Notes under the pieces: model-generated
Told to the model about the DNA's origin: nothing
The model's input: only the letters and a program-made list of their open reading frames with translations
Database searches by the model: none
Program-made: the position numbers and the translations under genes
Source: an uncultured Flavobacteriales bacterium
GTDB taxonomy: Bacteria > Bacteroidota > Bacteroidia > Flavobacteriales > Flavobacteriaceae
DNA: 64,000 bases
Direction of reading: 5' to 3'
Assembly (NCBI GenBank): GCA_913058295.1
Contig: CAJXRD010000002.1
Location: 62,001 to 126,000 of the forward strand
Shown here: positions 18,313 to 25,322 of the stretch, one piece after another
How the letters are laid out: every line of letters begins with the position of its first letter
Position numbering within the stretch: position 1 is the stretch's first letter

Positions 18313-18635
18313 TTGATAAAAGAGCATAAATATTATACATATATCTTAACACATAATAGAAACCATATCTTTTATGTAGGGGTGACAAATAATATTGAAA
18401 GAAGAGTTTTTGAACATAGAAATGGAACTTATGGTTCTCATGTTGGGAAATTCAATATTAAAAAATTAGTTTATTTTGAAGTACATCAATGGATTCAAGA
18501 AGCTATAAAAGAGAAAAAATTATTAAAAAGTGGAAAAGGCAATGGAAGATAAGTGTCATAACAGATCAAAACCCAAATTGGAGGGATTTAAGTGCTGATT
18601 GGGATCTTTCAAAATTTAATGAAGTTAAATATTAA
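18313..18635 (+). pseudogene. GIY-YIG nuclease, frameshifted
   Basis: The intact frame encodes 79 residues from a TTG at 18313, with GIY-YIG marks YYTYILT (the GIY strand), FYVGVTNN (the YIG strand) and the catalytic arginine in ERRVFEH. After KEKKLL it runs into a short unrelated tail. Adding one A to the five-A run at about 18527-18531 restores KKWKRQWKISVITDQNPNWR and continues to a stop at 18635, matching the C-terminus of the intact homologue at 22798-23100. So this is a one-base deletion in a homopolymer: a pseudogene, a sequencing error or less likely a slippery site. Bracketed by inverted palindromes. Confidence 0.8.
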
Positions 18636-18636
18636 A

Positions 18637-18659
18637 CGAATCCGCAATAAATGCGGATT
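18637..18659. repeat. Right palindromic end bracketing the broken GIY-YIG gene
   Basis: Contains the perfect hairpin AATCCGCA-N5-TGCGGATT (18639-18659). There is no T-run behind it, so it is not a standard terminator. Its reverse complement matches 18257-18279 at 18 of 23 positions. Confidence 0.65.
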
Positions 18660-18670
18660 AACATAGAATC

Positions 18671-19423
18671 ATGACAAAACCATACGTTAAGCAAACAATA
18701 AATAACGGAATTTCAACAATTGAATTCTTTCACCCTGCTCATAATAGTTTGCCAGGGAATATACTGGCAGAATTGGTTACAAATATCCATGAAGCTGGAA
18801 AAAATGAAAATGTAAAAGTTATCATTTTAAAAAGTGGAGGAGAACGTACTTTTTGTGCTGGTGCCAGTTTTAAAGAACTAATTAGTATTGATGATGCCGA
18901 AACAGGGAGAGTATTCTTTTCTGGTTTTGCTAATGTCATCAATGCGATGCGAAAATGTCCAAAGTTTATTATTGGACGAATTCAAGGGAAAACTGTTGGC
19001 GGTGGAGTAGGTATAGCATCTGCAACCGATTATTGTATGGCAACTAAGTTTGCTTCCATTAAATTAAGTGAACTTAATGTTGGGATTGGCCCATTTGTAG
19101 TTGGTCCAGCTGTGGAACGAAAATTAGGTTTAACAGGAATGTCGCAAATAGCGATTGATGCAAATTCTTTTTACGATGCGGAATGGGCAAGACAAAAAGG
19201 GCTTTTTACGAAAGTTTTTGAAACTACGGAAGCATTAGATAAAGCGGTTCAAACATTTGCGGAAAGTTTATGTACTTATAACCCTGATGCCATGCAAGAA
19301 ATGAAAAAAGTTTTTTGGAGAGGTACTGAAGATTGGGATGTATTATTAGCGGAACGAGCTGCGATTAGTGGACGTTTGGTATTAAGTGAGTTTACAAAAG
19401 AAAAATTAAAAGGATTTAAATAA
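18671..19423 (+). CDS. Enoyl-CoA hydratase/isomerase (probable PaaF role)
   Basis: 250-aa crotonase-fold protein. FCAGASFKEL and GRIQGKTVGGGVGIA form the oxyanion-hole regions, and LSELNVGIGPFVVGP corresponds to the segment bearing the second acid/base residue. There the usual glutamate/aspartate pattern is not typical, so its exact reaction is unsure. The operon otherwise lacks a 2,3-dehydroadipyl-CoA hydratase (PaaF), and this second crotonase, placed between paaZ and paaY, is the natural candidate. That assignment is inferred from gene context. Confidence 0.8.
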   Translation: MTKPYVKQTINNGISTIEFFHPAHNSLPGNILAELVTNIHEAGKNENVKVIILKSGGERTFCAGASFKELISIDDAETGRVFFSGFANVINAMRKCPKFIIGRIQGKTVGGGVGIASATDYCMATKFASIKLSELNVGIGPFVVGPAVERKLGLTGMSQIAIDANSFYDAEWARQKGLFTKVFETTEALDKAVQTFAESLCTYNPDAMQEMKKVFWRGTEDWDVLLAERAAISGRLVLSEFTKEKLKGFK

Positions 19424-19428
19424 AGCTA

Positions 19429-19517
19429 TTGTCATTCAGAGCGTGGTCACTGAGCGTAGTCGAAGTGTCGCGAAGAATCTAAATTTGTAGAGGTTCCTCC
19501 TTCGTCGGAATGATAAA
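19429..19517. repeat. Palindromic GTCATTC repeat, copy 1
   Basis: Begins GTCATTCAGAGCG, carries an internal GTCACTGAGCGTAGTCGAAG block and GAAGAATCT, and ends with the inverted tail GGAATGATAAAT. Lies between the enoyl-CoA hydratase gene and paaY; the open frame upstream of paaY runs through it, which argues for the later paaY start at 19540. Confidence 0.75.
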
Positions 19518-19539
19518 TGAACAACGACAGTCAAGAAAT

Positions 19540-20139
19540 ATGATATACAGTTTTAAAGGACATATCCCAGTAGTTCATGAGAGTAGTTTTGTGCATCCAC
19601 TAGCAGCGGTTACCGGAAATGTTATTATTGGTAAAGATTGTTATATCGGTCCTGGTGCTGCAATACGTGGCGATTGGGGCGAGATAATTTTAGAAGATGG
19701 AGTAAATGTTCAAGAAAACTGTACCATACATATGTTTCCTGGAAAAACCATTGTTTTAAAAGAAGGGTCACATGTGGGACATGGCGCTATTATTCACGGA
19801 GCAAATTTGGGCTATAATTGCCTTATTGGGATGAATGCGGTTCTTATGGATGATGTGCAAATAGGAGATGAATGTATTGTAGGAGCGATGACTTTTATAA
19901 AAGGCGAAACGATTATACCAAACAGAAAATTAGTAGTAGGTAATCCTGGAAAAGTAATCAAAGAGGTTACCGACGAAATGATGGAATGGAAAACAGCTGG
20001 CACTAAATTGTACCAACAACTACCATCCGATTGTCATGAGAGTTTAAAAGAAGTGGAAGCCTTAAGAGAGATTCCAAAGAATAGACCCAAACAAGAAGAT
20101 TTTTATAAAACATTGGCTGAAATAAAAAATAAAAAATAA
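19540..20139 (+). CDS. paaY: Hexapeptide-repeat protein PaaY
   Basis: 199-aa left-handed beta-helix of the gamma-carbonic-anhydrase type. Hexapeptide turns are visible (GNVIIGKDCYIGPGAAIRGD, ENCTIHMFPGK, EGSHVGHGAIIHGANLG, IGMNAVLMDDV). Zn-ligand histidines appear in VGHGAIIHG. Known PaaY acts as a thioesterase that clears inhibitory dead-end CoA esters in the pathway, consistent with the location. The start at 19540 gives MIYSFKGHIPVVHESSFVHP, the family N-terminus; the earlier start at 19510 would translate the repeat. Confidence 0.88.
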   Translation: MIYSFKGHIPVVHESSFVHPLAAVTGNVIIGKDCYIGPGAAIRGDWGEIILEDGVNVQENCTIHMFPGKTIVLKEGSHVGHGAIIHGANLGYNCLIGMNAVLMDDVQIGDECIVGAMTFIKGETIIPNRKLVVGNPGKVIKEVTDEMMEWKTAGTKLYQQLPSDCHESLKEVEALREIPKNRPKQEDFYKTLAEIKNKK

Positions 20140-20148
20140 ACGTATAAT

Positions 20149-20215
20149 GTCATTCAGAGCGAAAGCGAAGAATCTTTAAAAAAGATTGCCACGTCGCTTT
20201 ACTCCTCGCAATGAC
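20149..20215. repeat. Palindromic GTCATTC repeat, copy 2
   Basis: Starts GTCATTCAGAGCGAAAGCG, contains GAAGAATCTTTAAAAAAGATTGCC (an internal hairpin) and ends GCAATGAC, so both ends are inverted (GTCATT/AATGAC). It directly abuts the second TetR-type operator at 20216. Confidence 0.8.
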
Positions 20216-20233
20216 AATTAACAAACATTAGTT
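20216..20233. promoter_or_regulatory. Second TetR-type operator, before the E2 gene
   Basis: AATTAACAAACATTAGTT matches the paa operator at 7034-7051 in 15 of 18 positions, with the same arm length and spacing; the right half-site TTAGTT is identical. It ends eight bases before the E2 start codon. No TAnnTTTG box is seen just upstream, where repeat copy 2 lies, so it may act as a roadblock to readthrough from the paa operon or serve a promoter I cannot recognise. Confidence 0.6.
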
Positions 20234-20241
20234 AATAAGAA

Positions 20242-21522
20242 ATGTCAGAGTATAAATTCAAAATGCCTAAACTAGGCGAAAGTATTACCGAAGCTGCCAT
20301 TATAAAATGGTTTAAAAACATTGGGGATACTATTGAAGAAGATGAAATATTACTGGAAGTAGCTACAGATAAAGTAGACTCTGAAGTGCCATCCTTAGTT
20401 TCTGGAGTGATTACAGAACTTCTATATAAACAAAATGAGGTTATCAAAATTGGAGAAACGATAGCGATTATAACAACAGACGGTAAGGAGCCAAAAATAA
20501 AAGAGAAACCAAGTCAAAAAAAATCTACTAAAAAAGAAAGTAAACCTATTAAAAAGGCACCCTCTTCTGTTACGTCCACCTCTTTTAATGTTCCCAACTC
20601 TAATCTATATTTTTCGCCTCTTATAACGAGTATTGCCAAAGAGCAACATATAAGTTTTGAAGAGTTAGCTAGAATACCTGTTTCAGGAAAGGATGCACGC
20701 CTTCGGAAAAGTGATTTAATGAAATATATTGAGGAAGGGCGTCCATTTAAATTTGCACAACCTATTTCTTCAGAAAGTGGTTTTAAAATACCAGATTTAA
20801 AATTTGACAAGGGGAAAGGAAAGATTGTTGAAATGGATCGTATGCGTCAAATGATAGCCGATCATATGGTTTTTAGCAAGCATACTTCCCCCCATGTTAC
20901 TGCTTATGTGGAAGCGGATTTAACCGAAATGGTGATTTGGAGAAATAAGGAGAAAGTCAATTTTCAGAAAAAGCACCATGAAAAATTGACCTTTACACCT
21001 TTGTTTATTGAAGCCGTAGCAAAAGCAATTGTAGATTTCCCTATGATCAATTCTTCCTTAGATGGAAAAAATATTATCGTAAAAGAAGAAATTAATATTG
21101 GGATGGCAGCAGCATTGCCAAGTGGAAACTTAATTGTTCCCGTAGTAAAAAATGCAGATAAGAAGAATTTAGTCGAACTAGCTTCATCTATAAATTCCCT
21201 TTCTAATAAGGCGAGAGAAAATAAACTAAAAGTAGACGATACCGCAGGCAGTACCTTTACAATTTCTAATGTAGGAACTTTTGGTTCTGTAATGGGGACT
21301 CCTATTATAAATCAGCCAGAAGCGGCTATTCTAGCAACAGGAATTATAAAAAAGCGAGCGGAAGTTATGGAAAGAGAAGATGGAGATACGATTGAAATTA
21401 GACAAATGATGTATCTGTCCTTATCCTTTGACCATAGAATTGTGGATGGATTTTTAGCGGGTTCTTTTTTAAGAAGAATTGCAGACTATATGGAGGATTT
21501 TAATACTAACAGAGAAATATAA
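20242..21522 (+). CDS. bkdB: 2-oxoacid dehydrogenase complex E2 (dihydrolipoyl acyltransferase)
   Basis: Transfers the acyl group from E1 to CoA in a branched-chain-type 2-oxoacid dehydrogenase. The lipoyl domain covers residues 3-77 with the lipoylated lysine in ATDKVDSE (K44). A Lys/Ser-rich linker follows (85-110), then a peripheral subunit-binding domain (about 122-160), then the catalytic core ending in SLSFDHRIVDG (His about 398). Its E1 partner is the fused gene at 23166. The TetR-type operator in front suggests co-control with the paa genes, so its acyl group may include phenylacetyl as well as branched chains (inference). E3 is not in the window. Confidence 0.88.
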   Translation: MSEYKFKMPKLGESITEAAIIKWFKNIGDTIEEDEILLEVATDKVDSEVPSLVSGVITELLYKQNEVIKIGETIAIITTDGKEPKIKEKPSQKKSTKKESKPIKKAPSSVTSTSFNVPNSNLYFSPLITSIAKEQHISFEELARIPVSGKDARLRKSDLMKYIEEGRPFKFAQPISSESGFKIPDLKFDKGKGKIVEMDRMRQMIADHMVFSKHTSPHVTAYVEADLTEMVIWRNKEKVNFQKKHHEKLTFTPLFIEAVAKAIVDFPMINSSLDGKNIIVKEEINIGMAAALPSGNLIVPVVKNADKKNLVELASSINSLSNKARENKLKVDDTAGSTFTISNVGTFGSVMGTPIINQPEAAILATGIIKKRAEVMEREDGDTIEIRQMMYLSLSFDHRIVDGFLAGSFLRRIADYMEDFNTNREI

Positions 21523-21528
21523 TACTTT

Positions 21529-21605
21529 GTCATTCTGAATTTAATTCAGAATCCAAAAGTAAAAAAATAATGTCATAATGGATTCTGGATCAAGCCCAGA
21601 ATGAC
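21529..21605. repeat. Paired palindromic GTCATTC repeats, copy 3
   Basis: A left unit GTCATTCTGAATTTAATTC (itself a hairpin, CTGAAT/ATTCAG) ending GAATCC is followed after a short spacer by an inverted right unit GGATTCTGGATCAAGCCC ending AGAATGAC. The head-to-head arrangement resembles paired REP units. Confidence 0.8.
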
Positions 21606-21632
21606 AAAAAAACAACAATAATAAATAAAGCG

Positions 21633-22685
21633 ATGAAAAATATAACGATTACAAAAGCGGAACAGTCAAAATTAAGTGAATTAGATTTTGATAATATTCC
21701 ATTAGGAAAAATATTTACAGATCATATGTTTATCTGTGATTATGAGGATGGAGAATGGCAAAATCCAAGAATTGAGCCTATTAAAGAAATAGGAACTCAT
21801 CCAGCGACCATGGCTTTACATTACGGTCAAGCTATTTTTGAAGGAATGAAAGCTACTCTAGATAGTAATGGAATTCCTTTATTATTTCGTCCTGATAAGA
21901 ATGCTGCAAGACTTAACTTTAGTGCAGATAGAATGGGGATGCCAAGCTTCCCAGAAGATCTTTTTGCTGAAGGTTTAAAGAAGTTGGTAAAACTAGAAAG
22001 TAGTTGGATTCCTCCTCAAGAAGGATCTGCGATGTACCTAAGACCTTTTATGTATGCTGATGAACATTTTATAGGAATGAGAGCCGCAACGAGTTATAAG
22101 TTTATTATTATTTGTTCCCCTGCAGGACCTTATTTTAGTGAGCGAATTAAACTATTTGCTGAGAAAAAATACATTCGAGCAGCAACGGGAGGAACTGGGG
22201 AAGCTAAGGCGGCTGGTAATTATGCAGCAGCAATAAAACCAACAGAAAATGCTAAAGCAAAAGGATACAATCAAGTGCTTTGGTTAGATGCATTTGAGCA
22301 TAAATATATTCAGGAAGTAGGGACGATGAATATCTTCTTTAAGATAGCTGGAGAAATCATTACTCCTTTTAGAGATGGTAATATTTTAGATGGAATTACA
22401 CGAATGAGTGTCATCGATTTATTGAGAGATAAAGGATTTGAAGTTACCGAAAGACCGATCACTATTGATGAGGTGAAAGAGGCTTCAGAAAATGGAAGTT
22501 TAGAAGAAGCTTTTGGAACTGGAACTGCTATAGGAATTGCTTATATCCAGGAAATTGGAACGGACGAAGGTACTATTCATGTATCCGACGAAAGCCCTGT
22601 GGCAGAAGATGTAAATGACACCTTAAACAGTATAAAAATTGGTACTATAGAGGATAAATTTTCTTGGATGGTTCCAGCAGAATAA
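21633..22685 (+). CDS. ilvE: Branched-chain amino acid aminotransferase
   Basis: Class IV PLP aminotransferase, 350 aa. LHYGQAIFEGMKA (about 62-74), the PLP lysine in GEAKAAGNYAAA (K192), the QVLWLDAFEHKYIQEVGTMN signature (about 214-233) and GITRMSVIDL are all present. It interconverts valine, leucine and isoleucine with their 2-oxoacids. Location between E2 and E1 of a 2-oxoacid dehydrogenase shows a degradative route: amino acid to 2-oxoacid to acyl-CoA. Some enzymes of this class also accept phenylalanine, which would provide phenylpyruvate for the neighbouring pathway; that is an inference. Confidence 0.9.
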   Translation: MKNITITKAEQSKLSELDFDNIPLGKIFTDHMFICDYEDGEWQNPRIEPIKEIGTHPATMALHYGQAIFEGMKATLDSNGIPLLFRPDKNAARLNFSADRMGMPSFPEDLFAEGLKKLVKLESSWIPPQEGSAMYLRPFMYADEHFIGMRAATSYKFIIICSPAGPYFSERIKLFAEKKYIRAATGGTGEAKAAGNYAAAIKPTENAKAKGYNQVLWLDAFEHKYIQEVGTMNIFFKIAGEIITPFRDGNILDGITRMSVIDLLRDKGFEVTERPITIDEVKEASENGSLEEAFGTGTAIGIAYIQEIGTDEGTIHVSDESPVAEDVNDTLNSIKIGTIEDKFSWMVPAE

Positions 22686-22705
22686 TAAATATTTTAATCT
22701 AATCC

Positions 22706-22783
22706 TTTGTCAACTTGAATTTGATTCAGTAGATAGAAATAATGAATGAATCACTTTGTCATCCTGAACTTGATTCAGGATTC
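22706..22783. repeat. Palindromic GTCATCC repeat, copy 4 (left end of the GIY-YIG unit)
   Basis: The intact unit at 22758-22783 reads GTCATCCTGAACTTGATTC then AGGATTC. A degenerate sister (GTCAACTTGAATTTGATTC) precedes it at 22709. The unit ends 14 bases before the GIY-YIG start codon and matches, inverted, the repeat at 23102-23127 in 22 of 26 positions. Confidence 0.82.
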
Positions 22784-22797
22784 AAACTGTAACTAAA

Positions 22798-23100
22798 ATG
22801 TCAAAAAGAAATTATCAATTCTATGTATATATAATTTCAAATATGAAGAATGGAACATTATATATTGGAATGACAAATAATATGGAAAGGAGAATGTATG
22901 AGCATAAAAATGGTTTGATTGAAGGGTTTTCAAAAAGATATAGATTGAGTAAATTAGTTTATTTTGAATTTTATCAGTTTGTGAATGATGCAATTAAAAG
23001 GGAAAAGCAATTAAAAAATTGGAAACGTGATTGGAAAATATCACTTATAGAAAAAGAAAATAAAAGCTGGAATGATTTAGCTTTTGATTGGTTTGATTAA
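22798..23100 (+). CDS. Single-domain GIY-YIG nuclease
   Basis: 100-aa protein of the short GIY-YIG (UPF0213/excinuclease-domain) type. Marks are YVYIISN near residue 8 (GIY strand), LYIGMTNN near 21 (YIG strand), the catalytic arginine/histidine region MERRMYEHK near 30, and a basic C-terminal stretch KREKQLKNWKRDWK. No extra DNA-binding domain is present. It is enclosed by an inverted pair of palindromic repeats, 14 bases before the start and one base after the stop, and lies in the middle of a metabolic operon. A frameshifted relative occurs at 18313. Function in repeat mobilisation is my inference; the family's cellular role is not settled. Confidence 0.85.
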   Translation: MSKRNYQFYVYIISNMKNGTLYIGMTNNMERRMYEHKNGLIEGFSKRYRLSKLVYFEFYQFVNDAIKREKQLKNWKRDWKISLIEKENKSWNDLAFDWFD

Positions 23101-23101
23101 T

Positions 23102-23127
23102 GGTTCCTGAGTCAAGCTCAGGATGAC
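23102..23127. repeat. Palindromic GTCATCC repeat, copy 5 (right end of the GIY-YIG unit)
   Basis: GGTTCCTGAGTCAAGCTC followed by AGGATGAC. The reverse complement matches 22758-22783 in 22 of 26 positions. It starts one base after the GIY-YIG stop codon. Confidence 0.82.
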
Positions 23128-23165
23128 AAAAAACAGAAATCTTAAAAGGAATAAAATATAAACCC

Positions 23166-25244
23166 TTGGACAAAAAAATAAACAAACAAACTCTTAAAAA
23201 AGCATTCTCTAACCTTTGTACTGCAAAGGCAATGACAGAATTGTACGAAGAAAACTTTAAAGAAGTTTCTAAATACGTACATGCTACTTCCAGAGGTCAT
23301 GAAGTAATTCAGACTGCAATTGGAATGCAACTTTTACCTCAGGATTATGCTTTTCCTTATTATAGGGATGATTCCATGCTATTGGCGATAGGGATGAAAC
23401 CTTATGATTTAATGCTTCAAGTATTGGCAAAAAAGGACGATCCATTTTCGGGTGGAAGAACCTATTATTGTCATCCAAGTTTACGAGAGGACGATAAACC
23501 TAAAATACCACATCAAAGTTCGGCAACAGGAATGCAAACCATTCCTGCAACTGGTGTTGCTTTGGGTTTTTGGTATAAAGAAATTGCAGGAATCAATAAT
23601 GTCATTCAGAGCGATAGCGAAGAATCTCTACATCCAATAGTAGTTTGCTCTCTAGGAGATGCTTCTGTTACAGAAGGGGAAATCTCTGAAGCATTTCAAA
23701 TGGCTGCTTTAAAACAGCTTCCTATTTTATATTTAGTACAAGATAACGGTTGGGATATTAGTGCAAATGCTGCGGAAACTAGAGCGCAAAATGCGGCAGA
23801 ATACGCAAAAGGATTTAAGGGCTTAGAAGCTATTTCTATTGATGGAACCGATTTCGAAGAAAGTTACTCCACTTTAGAAAAAGTTATAAAAACTATTAGA
23901 ACTGAAAGAAGACCTTTTCTAGTTCATGCGAAAGTACCCTTATTGAATCATCACACTTCTGGAGTACGTATGGAATGGTATCGAGATGATTTAGAGGAGG
24001 CTAGGAGCAGAGATCCTTATCCAAAAATGAAAAATCTATTGGGAGACCATAGTTTTTCAGAAAAGGACCTTCAAGAGATTGAAAATTTAGCAATTAAAAC
24101 AGTTAAGGAAGATTTTAAAAAAGCCTTAAAAGCTGAAGATCCTAAACCTGAGGATTTATTTACTCACGATTTTGCACCCACTCCAATTACAGAAGAAAAA
24201 GGTGTAAGAGCTCCAGAAGGAGCAGACAAAGTAGTAATGGTAGATTGTGCTTTGTTTGCTATTGAAGAATTAATGACTAAACACAAAGAATGCCTTTTAT
24301 ATGGACAAGATGTGGGAGCACGTTTAGGGGGTGTTTTTAGAGAAGCTGCAACCCTAGCCCAAAAGTTTGGAGATCATAGAGTTTTCAATACTCCTATACA
24401 AGAAGCATTTATTGTTGGAAGTACTGTGGGAATGAGTGCAATTGGTTTAAAACCAATTGTTGAGGTACAATTTGCAGATTATATCTGGCCTGGCTTGAAC
24501 CAACTATTTACAGAAGTTAGTAGAAGTTGTTATCTCTCAAATGGAAAGTGGCCAGTGTCTATGGTTTTACGAGTTCCAATTGGTGCTTATGGAAGCGGAG
24601 GGCCTTATCATTCTTCTTCAGTAGAAAGTGTATTGTCTAATATTCGCGGAATTAAAATTGCATATCCTAGTAATGGAGCCGATCTAAAAGGATTAATGAA
24701 AGCGGCATATTACGATCCAAATCCTGTAGTAATATTAGAACATAAAGGCTTGTATTGGAGTAAAGTTCCAGGAACCAAAGGAGCTACATCTGTGGAACCA
24801 GCAGAAGATTATGTATTGCCTTTTGGAAAAGCCTGGGTATTACAGGAAATATGGAAGCAAGAGGATGAAGAAACTCTTTCTATTATTACCTATGGAATGG
24901 GAGTGCATTGGGCATTAAATGCTTCAGAAGAACTTGGCTTGCAAGATCGAATTGAAGTGGTGGATTTAAGAACCTTGCATCCCCTAGATTATAAAACCGT
25001 TTTTAACTCCGTTAAAAAATGTGGAAAATGTTTAGTAGTAACAGAAGAACCTTCAGAGAATAGTTTTTCGAGAGCATTACAAGGTAGAATTCAAGAGGAA
25101 TGTTTTAGAGAATTAGATGCACCAGTTATGGTTATTGGTAGTGAAAATATGCCTGCAATTCCATTAAATTCAACCTTAGAGAAAACGATGATTCCTTCTA
25201 CTGAGAAAGTGAAAGCTAAGATATTAGAGTTGCTTGATTATTAA
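23166..25244 (+). CDS. 2-oxoacid dehydrogenase E1, fused alpha and beta subunits
   Basis: 692-aa thiamine-diphosphate enzyme. Residues ~1-345 are the alpha part (ThDP motif LGDASVTEGE at about 163-172 closing with QDNGWDIS). Residues ~355-692 are the beta part (LYGQDVGARLGGVFREA, PIQEAFIVGSTVGMS, PIGAYGSGGPYHSSS, YGMGVHWAL). Single-chain branched-chain E1s are common in Bacteroidota. Residues 146-154 (VIQSDSEES) are encoded by a palindromic GTCATTC repeat inserted in frame just before the ThDP motif. Starts at a TTG at 23166. Works with E2 at 20242; substrates are probably branched-chain 2-oxoacids and possibly phenylpyruvate. Confidence 0.9.
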   Translation: MDKKINKQTLKKAFSNLCTAKAMTELYEENFKEVSKYVHATSRGHEVIQTAIGMQLLPQDYAFPYYRDDSMLLAIGMKPYDLMLQVLAKKDDPFSGGRTYYCHPSLREDDKPKIPHQSSATGMQTIPATGVALGFWYKEIAGINNVIQSDSEESLHPIVVCSLGDASVTEGEISEAFQMAALKQLPILYLVQDNGWDISANAAETRAQNAAEYAKGFKGLEAISIDGTDFEESYSTLEKVIKTIRTERRPFLVHAKVPLLNHHTSGVRMEWYRDDLEEARSRDPYPKMKNLLGDHSFSEKDLQEIENLAIKTVKEDFKKALKAEDPKPEDLFTHDFAPTPITEEKGVRAPEGADKVVMVDCALFAIEELMTKHKECLLYGQDVGARLGGVFREAATLAQKFGDHRVFNTPIQEAFIVGSTVGMSAIGLKPIVEVQFADYIWPGLNQLFTEVSRSCYLSNGKWPVSMVLRVPIGAYGSGGPYHSSSVESVLSNIRGIKIAYPSNGADLKGLMKAAYYDPNPVVILEHKGLYWSKVPGTKGATSVEPAEDYVLPFGKAWVLQEIWKQEDEETLSIITYGMGVHWALNASEELGLQDRIEVVDLRTLHPLDYKTVFNSVKKCGKCLVVTEEPSENSFSRALQGRIQEECFRELDAPVMVIGSENMPAIPLNSTLEKTMIPSTEKVKAKILELLDY
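23601..23627. repeat. Palindromic GTCATTC repeat inside the E1 gene, copy 6
   Basis: GTCATTCAGAGCGATAGCG followed by AAGAATCT is the same sequence as the left end of copy 2 apart from two bases. It sits exactly on a codon boundary (residue 146) and contributes nine residues without a stop. Confidence 0.85.
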
Positions 25245-25266
25245 GAGTTTTTTCTAAATCAATTTT

Positions 25267-25298
25267 AAAACCCCCTTTGCATATGTAGAGGGGGTTTT
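25267..25298 (+). terminator. Intrinsic terminator after E1
   Basis: AAAACCCCCT and AGGGGGTTTT form a ten-pair stem around a ten-base loop, with TTTT at the 3' side. It ends the long aromatic/branched-chain catabolic block and could also serve the opposing minus-strand gene. Confidence 0.85.
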
Positions 25299-25322
25299 GA
25301 TTTATAAGTGTTTAGATAAAGT

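Noticed and set aside
22798-23100. GIY-YIG gene as a homing endonuclease or group I intron
   Set aside because: It is free-standing between genes, not inside a coding gene, and no intron core sequence is seen.
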